Assembly: GCA_022559845.1 (NCBI GenBank)
Contig: CM040121.1
Span: 347,918,243-347,982,242, forward strand
DNA from: Amorphophallus konjac
Lineage: Eukaryota; Streptophyta; Magnoliopsida; Alismatales; Araceae
Direction: 5' to 3'
DNA length: 64,000 nucleotides
The notes below the pieces were generated by a model. That model saw only the letters and a list, made by a program, of their open reading frames with translations. It did no database searches and was not told the DNA's origin. The position numbers and the translations under genes are program-made. Positions 10,159 to 20,465 of this stretch are shown here, piece after piece; within the stretch, counting starts at the first letter, position 1; the number at the start of each line of letters is the position of its first letter.

Positions 10159-11185
10159 CTTGTTGAGTAGTGGATGGCGGATCTAGAGGGGAGGGGTGAA
10201 TAGATCTGCCCCTCTTTTTGAAATGCAGCCCTCTTTAAAGCTAGATAAAAAGAATTGCAGCGGAATATAACTAGCTTAGCGTGGCACACAACGATTCGCT
10301 TAGCAAGATGAATAAGTAATATGGATATTGAACCTAAGCATGCATCTATCACGAAGCAGTCGCACGAGCAAACCACAACACAAAGGATTTTAAGGTGGTT
10401 CGGACTGAATCCCCAGTCCTACGTCCACCCCTCACCAAATCCGGTGAGGCTCCACTAGTGCAACGTACTGAACCGTAAATCGGAAAGACCTCCGATTGCC
10501 TTTCTACTAACCATCGGTAGGGACGTCAACACCGCAGATCGGAGAACTTCCGATTGCCTTCCTACTAACCACCGGTAGGGATGATCTTCAGTTTCAAATG
10601 TTTGAATGAAATGGAAAGAGAACAAATATGAAAACACTCAAACAAGATACATAATATGCTCAAAGAGAAGATATCTTGTCTGAGATTGCTGGAGCTTGAA
10701 TCTGATGCTTCAATGGTATCTTCTTCCTTGTGAAAAGATCTTCCTTGGATCACCTTGAGTTGATGAAGAAGATGAAGGATGCATATTTGATCTCCCTTGA
10801 GAATGGACTTCTTTGGATCACCTTGAGATGATGAAGAGGATGATGGTTGCAACTTTATCTTCACTTGGCTTGGGGTTGATCTCCTCTTGAAGTAGCTTGA
10901 ATCACTTGAGGATTTGATGAAGAACTTCTTCCCGGAGTACTGTTCACAGCTACAGTACTCGAACTCCACTCCCTTGAATGTTGTGCCCCTGTGATCATTT
11001 GAGTCTTCCTGTGGTTTGGGTCATTCGACATCATCTTGTGGTCATTTGAGTTATTTGATATTCTTGGTTTTGATAATGGCTAAACACTATTAGTCATTAT
11101 TATTTTTCACTCTTATATGACTGACATACGCGATGTTGTGTTCATGACAGATATGCAAATGAATGGACAAGTGAAAGCTCAATGT

Positions 11186-11229
11186 TGCGCCCTCGCACGC
11201 GGATCGACCTGCGCGGTCAGGTCACGGGG
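11186..11229 (+). repeat. 44-bp GC-rich module shared with a gypsy-derived region
   Basis: The stretch begins TGCGCCCTCGCACGCGGATC and ends GGTCAGGTCACGGGG. It matches 21829-21872 at 42 of 44 positions by my reading. The sister LTR around it (near 13620-13640) lacks it: after the shared text ATGGACAAGT the sequences diverge. Confidence 0.8.
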
Positions 11230-11359
11230 ATATAATCAACAGAAATCTTCAAGATTGTCAAGGGTGATGCCATAGACATGAACGGACTGCTAAAGGAGTC
11301 AAGCGATGGAGCTAAAGCAATTAACGGACCGACCCGGGAAAGCCCAGGGTCTGCCCAGC

Positions 11360-11545
11360 TGGCGGTCGACCGCCAGCACAGGGGCGGTCGACCGCCCCAG
11401 CCAGTAGCCCACCGTCTGCAGTTCTTTTAGGGGCGGTCGATCGCCAGCCAGTAGTGGTCAACCGGAATTCCCAGGGACCATCCGTCTATAGCATTTCTCA
11501 GTAGCGGTCGATCGCCAGAAGCTGCAAGTCGACCGCCAGCCCGAT
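11360..11545. repeat. Cluster of GGTCGACC-type palindromes in the solo LTR
   Basis: Six variants of GCGGTCGACCGC occur in about 180 bases, among them GGCGGTCGACCGCC, GGGGCGGTCGACCGCCCC, GGCGGTCGATCGCC and GTCGACCGCC. They lie upstream of the TATA box at 11677-11683, so within U3. Confidence 0.85.
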
Positions 11546-11676
11546 GTAGCCATGTTTGACTTCGATTTCCACCTCGAGGCCAGCCCCTTTCCTTGTATTT
11601 GTTTAACCCCAAAGTCACCCAATCTTCCATAGATTGTGGATCTGGTCTGGGGGATGTCTAAGGACCATTCAAAGGT

Positions 11677-11683
11677 TATAAAA
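11677..11683 (+). promoter_or_regulatory. TATA box of the copia solo LTR
   Basis: TATAAAA in the context GGTTATAAAACACATGC. The inverted match in LTR B is at 12967-12973 in the same local context (TATAAAACACATAC). The AGGGTTAGAAACCCT hairpin follows just downstream. Confidence 0.6.
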
Positions 11684-12966
11684 CACATGCAAGAGGGTTA
11701 GAAACCCTAGTTGATCATTTGTGAATCCAAGGGAGATCAAAGGAGGCTACAAGGGTGAGAGGAGTTCGAGTACTATAGCTGTGAACAGTACTCCGGGAAG
11801 AAGTTCTTCATCCATTCAAGGGATTCAAGCCTAGATCTGAAGCCATCTCAACCTCTAAGGAAGCAAGAAGCAATCAAGGCTCTCAAGGGTGATCTAAACT
11901 GCATTAAACTCTTCATCAACTAAAGGAGATCAAAAGGAAGATCAAAGCTACATCCATAGTCTTCTTCGTCAACTCAAGGAAGATCGTCTCTCAAGGAAGA
12001 AGACACCATTGAAGCATCCAACTCAAGCTCCAGCAATCTCAGACAAGATTTTTCTTCTTGAGCATATTTTATATCTTGTTTGATGATTGAGTGTTTTCAT
12101 ATTTGTTCTTTCTCATTTCATACAAACGATTGAAACTGAAGATCGTCCCTACCGGTGGTTAGTAGGAAGGCAAACAGAAGTTGTCCGATTTACGTTGTTG
12201 ACGTCCCTACCTGTGGTTAGTATGAAGGCAATCGGAGGTCTTTCCAATTTGGGGTTCAGTGCGTGGCTCTAGTGGAGCCTCACCGGATTTGGTGAGGGGT
12301 AGACGTAGGACTGGGGATTCAGTCCGAACCACCTTAAAATCCTTTGTGTTGTGGTTTGATTGTGTGATTGATTTATTTTAGATGCATGCTTAGGTTCAAT
12401 ATCCATATTGTGAAATCATATTTCTAAGCAAATCATTTTATACGTCGCTAAGCTAGTTGTACTCCGCTGCAATTATTTCTAACTAGCTATATAGAGGGTT
12501 GCATTGCGAAAATAGGGGCATATCGATTCACCCCTCCCCTCTAGATCTGCTATCCACTACACAACATTGAACACACCCTTGCAGCCTCCTTTGATCTTCC
12601 CTCTTAGCCTTGCTTGCTTCTACTCTTCCTTGGAGGTTGCTAGATTGAGATATGAGCTTGAATCACCTTGAGTTGATGGAGAGAGTGTTGGATGTAGCTT
12701 TGATCTTTCTTTTGATCCTCTTGAGTTGATGAAGAGGTTTAAGGATGCAGCTTTGATCACCTTTGAGAATCTTTATTGCTTCTAGCTTCCTTGGAGGTTG
12801 CTTGCTTCAGATCTATGCTTGAATCACCTTGGAATAGATGAAGAACTTATGCACGGAGTACTGTTCACGGCTACAGTACCTCTTCTTCCAACCTCCTTCT
12901 CTTGCCTCTCTTGATCTCTCTTTGATTCCTCTTGAAGTATTAGGGTTTCTAACCCTCTTGTATGTG

Positions 12967-12973
12967 TTTTATA
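12967..12973 (-). promoter_or_regulatory. TATA box of LTR B
   Basis: The minus strand reads TATAAAA at the position equivalent to the TATA box of the related solo LTR, with the same CACATRC follow-on text. Confidence 0.6.
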
Positions 12974-13104
12974 GACTTTGAATGGTCCATAGACACCCCC
13001 CAGACCAGATCCACGTTTTATGGGTGATTAGGTGACTTTACGATTAAACAAACACAAAGGAGAATGGCTCTTCTCGAAATGGAGAACAAAGTCAACTTTT
13101 GTTG

Positions 13105-13235
13105 GCTCGGGGCTGGCGGTCGACCGCTACTGAGAATCGCTGTAGAAATTTAGTCCCTAGAATTTCCGGTCGACCTGGGGCGGTCGACCTGCAGAAGCTG
13201 CAGTATGAGACTTTTCGCATTTGGCGATTCTGGTT
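13105..13235. repeat. GGTCGACC palindrome cluster in LTR B
   Basis: It holds GGCGGTCGACCGC, CCGGTCGACC, GCGGTCGACC and the decayed GGTTGACCGG, in the position equivalent to the cluster in the solo LTR (upstream of the TATA box in element orientation). Confidence 0.8.
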
Positions 13236-13857
13236 GACCGGAATGACCTAATCCTGCAAAGTTTAGCCCAATGAAATACCTCCAAATATCAATGACTTTA
13301 AGTAGATATTTATTTCATACATTTGGGGGTTAGATTTCACTTGGTTTATGCATTAGAAACATCAAGACTATTTGAGCATGTAACCATGATTGGAATGAGA
13401 AACTAATACATTTGAAGAGTGAACTTGTAAGTTATTAAACCAAGTTATCATTGTGAACCTCAATTATCATGAATGAAGTTTAGAGATGAGAGGTATATGG
13501 AATACCCATGGTGAGATTGATGGCTATGACAAGGTAAGAATCTTACCAATGGTACTTGACAGTAAATGACATATACCACCTGTATTGAATGGTAGAGAGG
13601 CAAGATGCTTATCCACACGTTTACTTTGCCAGGCGACTGCCATACTTGTCCATTCATTGGCTTATCTGTCATAAACAAAACACCACGTATGTCAGTCATA
13701 TGAGAGTGGAAAACAACAATGACTTATAGTGTTTAGCCATTATCAAAACCATGCCATTATCAAAACCAAGAATGTCCAATAGCTCAAATGCCCACAAGAT
13801 GATGTCGAATGACTCAAATGACCACAGTATGACTGAATTAACCACAGGGGCACAACA

Positions 13858-14821
13858 ACAAGTTTTTGTTGCAATGAAATTGAATCTCTCAATTGTCGAA
13901 ATACAAAAGCATGAAAGCTCAACCTCAACCTCCTCCAATTCAAGCACACAAGGTGGGTAATAGATATTACCATGATCCACTTGATATAGGAGGGTATAAA
14001 AACCATCCTTGGACCTGCAAAAGCACAAGAGTATCAAGTTACCATATGTGTGAATGTTAAGAGCTCATAAACTTGATTCTTCCAAAAGAACCTCTACAAC
14101 TTGTCAACCATCCAAATGCTCATTGCATAAATAAATATTTCCATAAAGACATAAGTCACAAGCTTTGGCATTTGAATCACTTTGAATCTTTCATCGCATC
14201 CAAGGCACATACAATGATATGGGAGCTCAATCATTCAATAACATTCTTGTATCTTCATAGCCTTCAACATCAAGAAGCTTCCACACGCACATGTAGACAA
14301 TCATGCCAAATGCAAAGGCATGTACAATAGCATTGGAACTCATTCATTCAAATGGCATTCTTGTTGATAAAAATTGCATTCATCGATCATTGAATACATG
14401 AGGGGCATTGTTATAAACAAGAGATCGTCTTGAATCTTTCAAGCAACCAACCAAGGCAAATACAATGGTATTGCATCTCAATCATTCATTTAGCGTTAGC
14501 CAAAGTACACATGCATAACATGAGGCTCAATATGACATTTATCTAAGCATGTTTTCCACAAAATCTTTCTCATTGAATACAAAGCAATCTCACCAAGTAT
14601 ATATGTAATGTATATGCAATGTGCTAACATCAAAGAACGTATGAGCCTTATAGAGGCACAAATTCATCCACATGATGATAGGATATTATAACAACATTTT
14701 GTAATCATCTCCACAACCATTTTAAACTTCATAGCTAGAGGATAAGGAGTTCAAGCACATGAAGACATGAATAACCATTCAAGAATAAGGCAAGCACAAG
14801 ACCAAGCAACAAAGTCATTTT
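13858..14821. other. AT-rich noncoding stretch between elements B and C
   Basis: No supported gene. Three imperfect copies of a roughly 50-base phrase (GGCAYRTACAATRR...CTCAATCATTCA...) begin near 14203, 14310 and 14456. The rest is unremarkable. It may be the eroded 3' half of element C, whose pol stops abruptly at its right side. Confidence 0.5.
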
Positions 14822-15895
14822 TTAATCATCAAAATCACATACACAACACTTTAGAATGAGTCTCACCATTGCCCTGTTGATGATGTAACACGCTGTACTT
14901 ACCACCTCAGCCCAAAAATATTTTGGTATAGAATTTTCACTTAACATGATTCGTGCCATGTCTATCAGGGTTCTGTTTTTCCTCTCCACCACTCCATTTT
15001 GTTGAGGCATCCTTGGTGATGAGAAGTTGTGCGTGTATCCCTGCTCCTCATAGAAACTGTTGAATTCATGATTCTCAAACTCACCACCGTGATCACTTTG
15101 GATGGTGGTGATAAGGTACCCTCTATCATTTTCGATTTTCCTACAAAACACTTGAAATTCCGTCAAGGCATCACTTTTATTAGCTAAAAATAACACCCAT
15201 GTAAATATGGAGTAATCATCCACTATAACAAATCCAAAAGATTTACCTCCTAGGCTGGATGTCCTAGTAGGGCCAAAGAGATCAAGATGCAACAATTCTA
15301 GAGGCCGGGAGGTAGAAACAATATTCTTATTTTTTAAAGATATACGTGTTTGCTTGCCTTTTGTGCAAGCCTCACAGATTTGATCACTTTCAAATTTTAA
15401 TTTAGACAATCTGTTCACCAAGCCATGTCTAGACAGTTTGGAGAGTACTCTAAAACTAGCATGACCTAATCTTCGGTGCCATAGCCGTGCGTTCTCATGA
15501 TTGTTTGCAATCAAGCACACATCATCACATGAGACAGCATCAATATCAACAGTATAGGCATTGTTATTTTTTTTCCAATGAATTTGATCTCATTTGTGTT
15601 CTTATTCATGACAATGCAATGCACTTCATCAAAAATAATCTTGAGTCCTTTATCGCATAACTGGCTTATGCTCAAAATATTGTGATTTAAGCCCTTTACC
15701 AAAAACACATTCTTGATAAGAGTTTCAGAATTCTTACCTATATTGTCGATTCCAATGATTTTACCTTTGTCCTTGCCTCCAAAAGCAACTGAACCTCCAT
15801 CCTTGTCTTGTAGTGTTAAGAACACCTTTTTGTCCCATGTCATATGCCTTGAATAGCCACTGTGCAGGTACCATTTGCTCCCCTAGGATTCAAGA
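14822..15895 (-). pseudogene. Copia protease remnant, GAG-pre-integrase and integrase core, truncated (element C)
   Basis: The minus strand first shows the end of the protease active-site region (WYLHSGYSRHMT at about 15870-15835), where the expected catalytic DSG is HSG. A GAG-pre-integrase region follows (LWHRRLGHASFRVLSKL, then CEACTKGKQ). The integrase core has LDLFGPTRTSS (first Asp), IQSDHGGEF (second Asp) and QQNGVVERKNRTL (Glu). The frame shifts within a run of eight A residues (minus strand) near 15567-15576, which looks like homopolymer slippage. Similarity ends at about 14865 after ACYIINRAMV; RT and RNase H are missing. DDE residues are present, but the protein cannot be made complete. 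Confidence 0.88.
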
Positions 15896-16740
15896 CATAT
15901 ATGCAAGAAGCAACATTCTCATACAATTATTTTTGGTACCCAAACCAATTTGGGTCCGTAGGAGTTAGTCCAGTTCTGTGCATATCTTTTTCTGGTCCAA
16001 ATGGCATGATTTCTTTGATTGTTTTGTTTGAACCAACAATTAGCAATAACATGTCCAAATCTACCACAATGAAAGTAATTGACATTTGAAAATCTTCTTT
16101 GGAATTGACGTGGTTTAGGTTGACCATGTTTTGACTTGGAGTGAGAACACTAAGCATGGTTATTATCTTTTTCGTGAACATAGGATGTAGTGATCTTATG
16201 CTCAAAAGATTTTTTATTTTGGGGAATGTATCACAATCCTTCCTTTTGAAAGTTAACCTTGACTCCCAACAAATTGTCTAAGTTCTGTTTGCCTTTGACA
16301 AACCTAGACAGGGTGGACTAAAGTTCAGCCACTTCTCTAACCAAACTCACGTTTTTCTTTTCAAGTTATGAATTTGAGAATTTCATAACTTCTTCTTCAC
16401 TTTTCAATTTTTCAAAACCTTTTTCAATTTTAGATAATTTGCACATCAATTCTTCTTGATTTTTCTCACTGGCTAAGATTGTTTGTAACAAGCTTCCTTT
16501 TTCTTCTATTAACTCAAACCATTTCTGTTCCAATTTCTCAAACTTCACATAAATATCCTCATGTGTTAAATCATCAATCTTCTTTTTGAGAGTTTTATTT
16601 TCAGATCTGATTTTTCTATATTTGATATACAATTTTTCATACTTTGACTCTCATTGTTCATTTGAAATAAAATCAGGGTCAGAATTTATCTTAGTTGAAT
16701 CATCTTCATGTGCCATAAGATACAAGCTCTCCACTAGCTC
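15896..16740 (-). pseudogene. Decayed gag-to-protease linker of element C
   Basis: The minus-strand frame continues from the gag below in fragments: a coiled-coil stretch (16632-16366, YIKYRKIRSENKTLKKKIDD), LSRFVKGKQNLDNLLG near 16290, a degraded zinc knuckle FHCGRFGHVIANCW near 16060, and GPKLVWVPK near 15945. Stops interrupt it at several points (just after 16741, near 16650, 16363, 16315, 16240 and 16150). The pieces match, in order, those of gag in element A, so this is the C-terminal half of one long gag. Confidence 0.75.
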
Positions 16741-17751
16741 TTAGATCTCCTCGTCGGACGGTTCGTCTTCTTCGTCGCTCCATGTGGCAACCATTGCTTG
16801 GGGTTTCTTGAGCTTGTCCTTCTTGAATTTTCTCTTTAGATCTAGACACTCTCCTCTCATGTGCCCTAACTTCTTGCATTGATAACAAATGACATTATTG
16901 GGCTTGCTCGGCTCGCCCTTGGTTTGAACGGGCTTCCTTTGCCCCTTTCTGAAATTACCTTGGAAGTTTCTCTTCTTTCTCAAAAATCTCTTTACTTGAC
17001 GAGTTATCATGGCCAAGTCTTCTTCTTCATTGCTTCCCTTGCTGGATTCTTCTTCTTGGAAGTCATCATCAGATTGGTGAGCTTTCAATCCCACCACTTT
17101 CTTCTTCTTCGTTTCTTCCTCGGTTGTTCTCCTCATGTTTATCTCATAGGTCATAAGTGACCCTATGAGCTCATCCAGAGAGAGTGTGTACAAATTTTTT
17201 GAGTCTTCAATAACAGTGGCCTTAGTATGCCATGCTGGTGGAAGTGATCTCAAAACCTTTCTCACAAGATCGGAGTTTGTGTACTCATTCCCAAGGCTTT
17301 TGAGACCATTTGTGATCTCAGTTAGCCTCGCGAACATCTCTGAGATGGTTTCTTCAGATTTCATTTTGAATAGCTCATAGTCTCTAACAAGTAGATTGGC
17401 CTTGGTCTTCTTGACCTCTAAGGTTCCCTCATATATGAGCCGCAACTTGTCCCACATCTCCTTCGCTGAACTGCGCATGGATACACGAGAAAACTCATTG
17501 GGATGTATGACACATTGCATAATATTCATAGCATTAAAATTTATAGTGCATTTCTTAATTTCCTTGGGTGTCCATTTTTCTTCATCATTCGAGAGTTTAT
17601 ACGGACCCTTGTCCACAACCCTCCAGACTTCGTACACCTGAGCCCTTAGGAAAATATGCATTCTATTTTTCCAGTAGGAGTAATTTGAACCATCAAAGAA
17701 GGGAGGACGATTAATGGAGTGGCCCTCAGGCATCAAACATTTGTTTGCCAT
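16741..17751 (-). CDS. Copia gag, N-terminal 336 codons (element C)
   Basis: The frame opens at an ATG at 17751, about 50 bases from the primer site, as usual for copia. Residues 1-60 show PPFFDGSNYSYWKNRM and the W-rich gag start. Residues about 70-220 match the UBN2-type gag core: SAKEMWDKLRLIYEGT, then LRSLPPAWHTKATVIEDSKN. A basic linker and one CCHC knuckle (CYQCKKLGHMRGEC, near residue 290) follow. It stops at 16741 after an acidic tail (SDEEDEPSDEEI), but related copies continue further, so the stop is probably a mutation. It forms the RNA-binding particle protein. It could still yield a truncated gag, so I list it as coding with that caution. Confidence 0.8.
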   Translation of the reverse strand: MANKCLMPEGHSINRPPFFDGSNYSYWKNRMHIFLRAQVYEVWRVVDKGPYKLSNDEEKWTPKEIKKCTINFNAMNIMQCVIHPNEFSRVSMRSSAKEMWDKLRLIYEGTLEVKKTKANLLVRDYELFKMKSEETISEMFARLTEITNGLKSLGNEYTNSDLVRKVLRSLPPAWHTKATVIEDSKNLYTLSLDELIGSLMTYEINMRRTTEEETKKKKVVGLKAHQSDDDFQEEESSKGSNEEEDLAMITRQVKRFLRKKRNFQGNFRKGQRKPVQTKGEPSKPNNVICYQCKKLGHMRGECLDLKRKFKKDKLKKPQAMVATWSDEEDEPSDEEI

Positions 17752-17801
17752 TGATCTGGATATGACTCTAGATCGTTAGATCTGAAGGAAATAGAGCATT
17801 G

Positions 17802-17813
17802 GCTCTGATACCA
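17802..17813 (-). other. Primer binding site of element C
   Basis: The minus strand reads TGGTATCAGAGC (initiator-Met type), two bases from the LTR end at 17816. Confidence 0.92.
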
Positions 17814-18730
17814 ATTGAAGTCCTGCGATCAATGACACCCAAGAGGGGGGTGAATTGGGTGATAACAAATTTTAAGAAAACTTTAACTGATTTGAAGTTT
17901 GTATGAATAAATAGCAATCAACAAATTAGATCTGATGTAGAGGAAAATAGATCTTATTAAGATCACCACTACAATAGCTCTTTGGTACTAGGTGGAGTTT
18001 GTGAATCTGAAGATTCTCTCACACAAGATGTTATCTTCCCGACAAGACTAATCTTGTCAGTCCGAACCCAGCTTTTGATATACCAGAGATCTATTAGAGA
18101 GTGATCGATTAAACTAGATCTAAACGAAGAAATCAGCTGCTGTAATATGTAAACATGATAGAACAGAATTGGAGGTAGAAGATAAGGAACAAACCACATA
18201 AGAGACAGCGATTTTTAGGTGGTTCGGATGCAGCAACGGCAACCTACGTCCACCCCTCACAGACTATGAGGATTCGCACACTATCTTGTAAAGGATTACA
18301 AGATCAAACCAGACACACACGCTCGTGAGGAGTTCGGAACTCCCACGAAGGTGCACAAGCACCGAATTACACAAAAATGTGAAGAAGAAGAACTACACAC
18401 ATGGATCTGCGTAGACTCACACACACAAGTGTTTAGATATTACAATGACACATACTTGATGCTCAATTAGAAATGGAAGGAGAAACACAAAATGAGAACT
18501 TTAGATTTAGGCGCCCCCTTAGTGGATGAAGAGGATGTTGGATGAAGCTTGCTCCTCAGCTTGATCTTCACTTGAATGGCTTGCAGATGATCTTGAGAAC
18601 TTTGCTCTTGGATGAAGAACTCTTGGATGCAGCACTATTCACAAAGCTACAGTAGCAGCACTCTTTCTCCCTTGGTAGCCCCCTTTGATCTTCTTTGAGT
18701 AATTAGGCTTTCTTCCCCCCAAGAGATGTT

Positions 18731-18738
18731 TTTATATA
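18731..18738 (-). promoter_or_regulatory. TATA box of LTR C
   Basis: The minus strand reads GTTATATAAAAACATC, in the same relative place (between the GGTCGACC cluster and the hairpin series) as in the other two copia LTRs. Confidence 0.55.
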
Positions 18739-18875
18739 ACTTGGATGGTCAAGGACAAGCCAAGACATAGATCCATAATTCCAGGGATGTTTGGAGACTT
18801 TTGGGATTAAAAAACCATTGATAGATGCTTCAACCTCGTGGAGAAAAATAAGTCAACAATGGAGGCTTCGAAGCT

Positions 18876-19055
18876 GACGGTCGACCGGGCATAGGTGGGC
18901 GGTCGACCGAAATTTTATAGAACTTGAACTTTTCAACGCTGGGAAAACCGGTTGACAGGTCTAGGAGGGGCGGTCGACCGAACTGTAAAAGTTTTGTAGA
19001 TGTTTCAACGTTGTTAATTTAGGTCGACCGGTCCATGTTCTTCGGTCGACCAGAC
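18876..19055. repeat. GGTCGACC palindrome cluster in LTR C
   Basis: Five intact copies (ACGGTCGACCGG, GCGGTCGACCGA twice, TAGGTCGACCGG, TCGGTCGACCAG) plus one decayed copy (CCGGTTGACAGG) lie in 180 bases upstream of the TATA box. Confidence 0.85.
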
Positions 19056-19301
19056 TTTGGAAAATCTGCAAAATAGCATAGTTCAGTTCATGAAACATAT
19101 CTAAATATTGAAGACTTGTGCTTTCAAGAAAATCCATATAAGATGAGCTTGTTTGGACGTGATCGGGGTGTTTGTTAAGGCATGATATGGTTGAGCATTT
19201 GCTTTGGTCAAAAAGACCCTAAAGGAGGTTTCACCAAGTTATCACCATATTAGTAAAGTTGGGGTTTTGTTATCATCAAAATCAACTGGAGAGACTCAAC
19301 A

Positions 19302-20465
19302 GTTGATGCATTACTTGAGCGTCTAGGCCGGTCTACTCTTCTCGGGCTTCGCGACGAGGGTGGAGATGGGGAACCAGGCGGCCCCATTGTTGTTCAGATT
19401 TTTGAACCAACCAAACAGAGATTTATCAGTGTATCTAGAGGGTGCCCGTAAGGTGATGTCTTTTTTTTCAGGCAGAGGCGATAAGGGCATACCATAGACT
19501 GTTGTTCGGAAGGCTTTAGGCCATTAGTAGTGCAGACGAGTGAGGGACAAGCCCAGATGCTGCCACACCACTGAGATCTGCCAGCTTTAGCACTCGCAGA
19601 GTGGGTGCACAGCACCTGCCAAACTATGTTGGCCCTACACAGGTCGAGTGCCACCGTGTTGGAGCCTTATTACCAACATAGGTTCACCAGGAACTTCTGG
19701 TATGAGCAAATGATCTTGCCAAATGCTGAGTTTCCACTGGCAAAGAGACTATACAAAAGCCGTGATACCCACTAGTGGCTACTTCATGGTGGGATTTCAT
19801 GTACTACGGTAGATCTATGAGCTATCCAATCCTCGAGTTGGACCACCGAGGCCGCTTCGACGTGCACTTTGCACTGTGGTGGTTTGACCACGGCAGCTTG
19901 TTCCGACAGGAGGCCCACATTGTGAAGATGGTTAAGGAGTAGCAGTTCCTAGGGGAAGATTTTCCACCAACCTTCCTTGACGCAGAGTTTGTGTGCGAGC
20001 ACTTCCCTCAAATTCGTCGAGACATCGAGAGGATAGCACGGCAATGGTCGTGGGAGAGTCACTCGTTGGCAGTGGAGTGGGTGATCAAGCCCCTGAGGCC
20101 GTAGCAAGCAACATTCACCCCAGCCCATGAAGCTGCAACAGAGAGTTCTTCTCGGCTGCACACTTGGTGGGAGTAGTTCCTAGCGGACTATGGCTTCACC
20201 AGGAGGAGTCCGCTCGGTAGTTTCTTTCATGAGGGGAGCTTTGCCGACACAATCATCCCTAACTAGTGGTGGCACATCGCCAATGCCATAGGGGCAGCTG
20301 GGCCAGTGGAGTTCATATCCCATGTAGAGTAGGCATTAACCCTAAAGGAGCTCTGGTATGCCATGAAGAAGTCACCCGGGTGATAGGGCTGATGCTAGAG
20401 CAACTCATCTTGATACCGCCTGTGGACGCACTTTTCGACACGCTCGTTCGTTTGTTCCTTTAAGT
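19302..20465 (+). pseudogene. Relic of a Tat-type extra ORF (plant-mobile-domain related), opposite strand to the intact one
   Basis: From about 19590 the plus strand can be read, through several stops, as a protein related to the antisense gene of the giant element. LEPYYQHRFTRNFWYEQ here corresponds to LEPYYPFRFGRNFGYDQ there. Both are followed by a stretch ending in EFPL or QFPL, and then WWDF. Stops include those near 19769, 19939 and 20102. Residues after 19830 (FDVHFALWWFDHGSLFRQ) look protein-like but I cannot align them well. The left end is cut by the LTR of element C at 19301. This is the C-terminal part of an extra ORF from another Tat element lying in minus orientation. Confidence 0.7.

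Larger units (their letters stand above)
10979..12566 (+). mobile_element. Solo LTR of the same copia family, inserted head-to-head into LTR B
   Basis: This 1588-bp unit starts TGTTGTGCCCC and ends CTACACAACA, and is flanked on both sides by TTGAA (10974-10978 and 12567-12571). It is a plus-oriented relative of the surrounding minus-oriented LTR. Shared blocks include GGTTTTGATAATGGC after the start, the TATA region, CAGTACTCCGGGAAGAAGTT, the GGTAG hairpins, and the inverted GGTGGTTCGG block at 12295-12340. No primer site or coding region lies inside, so it is most simply a solo LTR left by recombination. Confidence 0.92.
10161..13857 (-). repeat. 5' LTR of copia element B, split by a solo LTR
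   Basis: The LTR begins on the minus strand at 13857 (TGTTGTGCCCC) and ends at 10161 (CTACTCAACA), next to the primer site. Bases 10974-12571 are a later insertion plus target duplication, so the original LTR is about 2.1 kb (10161-10978 joined to 12572-13857). It carries the GGTGGTTCGG block (10387-10433), paired hairpins such as CTACTAACCATCGGTAG (10440-10580), a TATA box (12967-12973, minus) and a GGTCGACC cluster (13105-13235). Confidence 0.85.
17816..19301 (-). repeat. 5' LTR of copia element C (about 1.49 kb)
   Basis: On the minus strand it starts TGTTGAGTCTCTCC at 19301, is followed by GATTTTGATGATAACAA as in related LTRs, and ends GGACTTCA at 17816. It contains a GGTCGACC cluster, a TATA box, a short hairpin series (TCTTGTAAAGGATTACAAGA, GGAGTTCGGAACTCC, GTGCACAAGCAC at 18270-18370), and the conserved GGTGGTTCGG block (18211-18258). 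The left end (TGAAGTCC) lacks the TGTTG of its relatives, so it is supported only by distance to the primer site. Confidence 0.8.
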
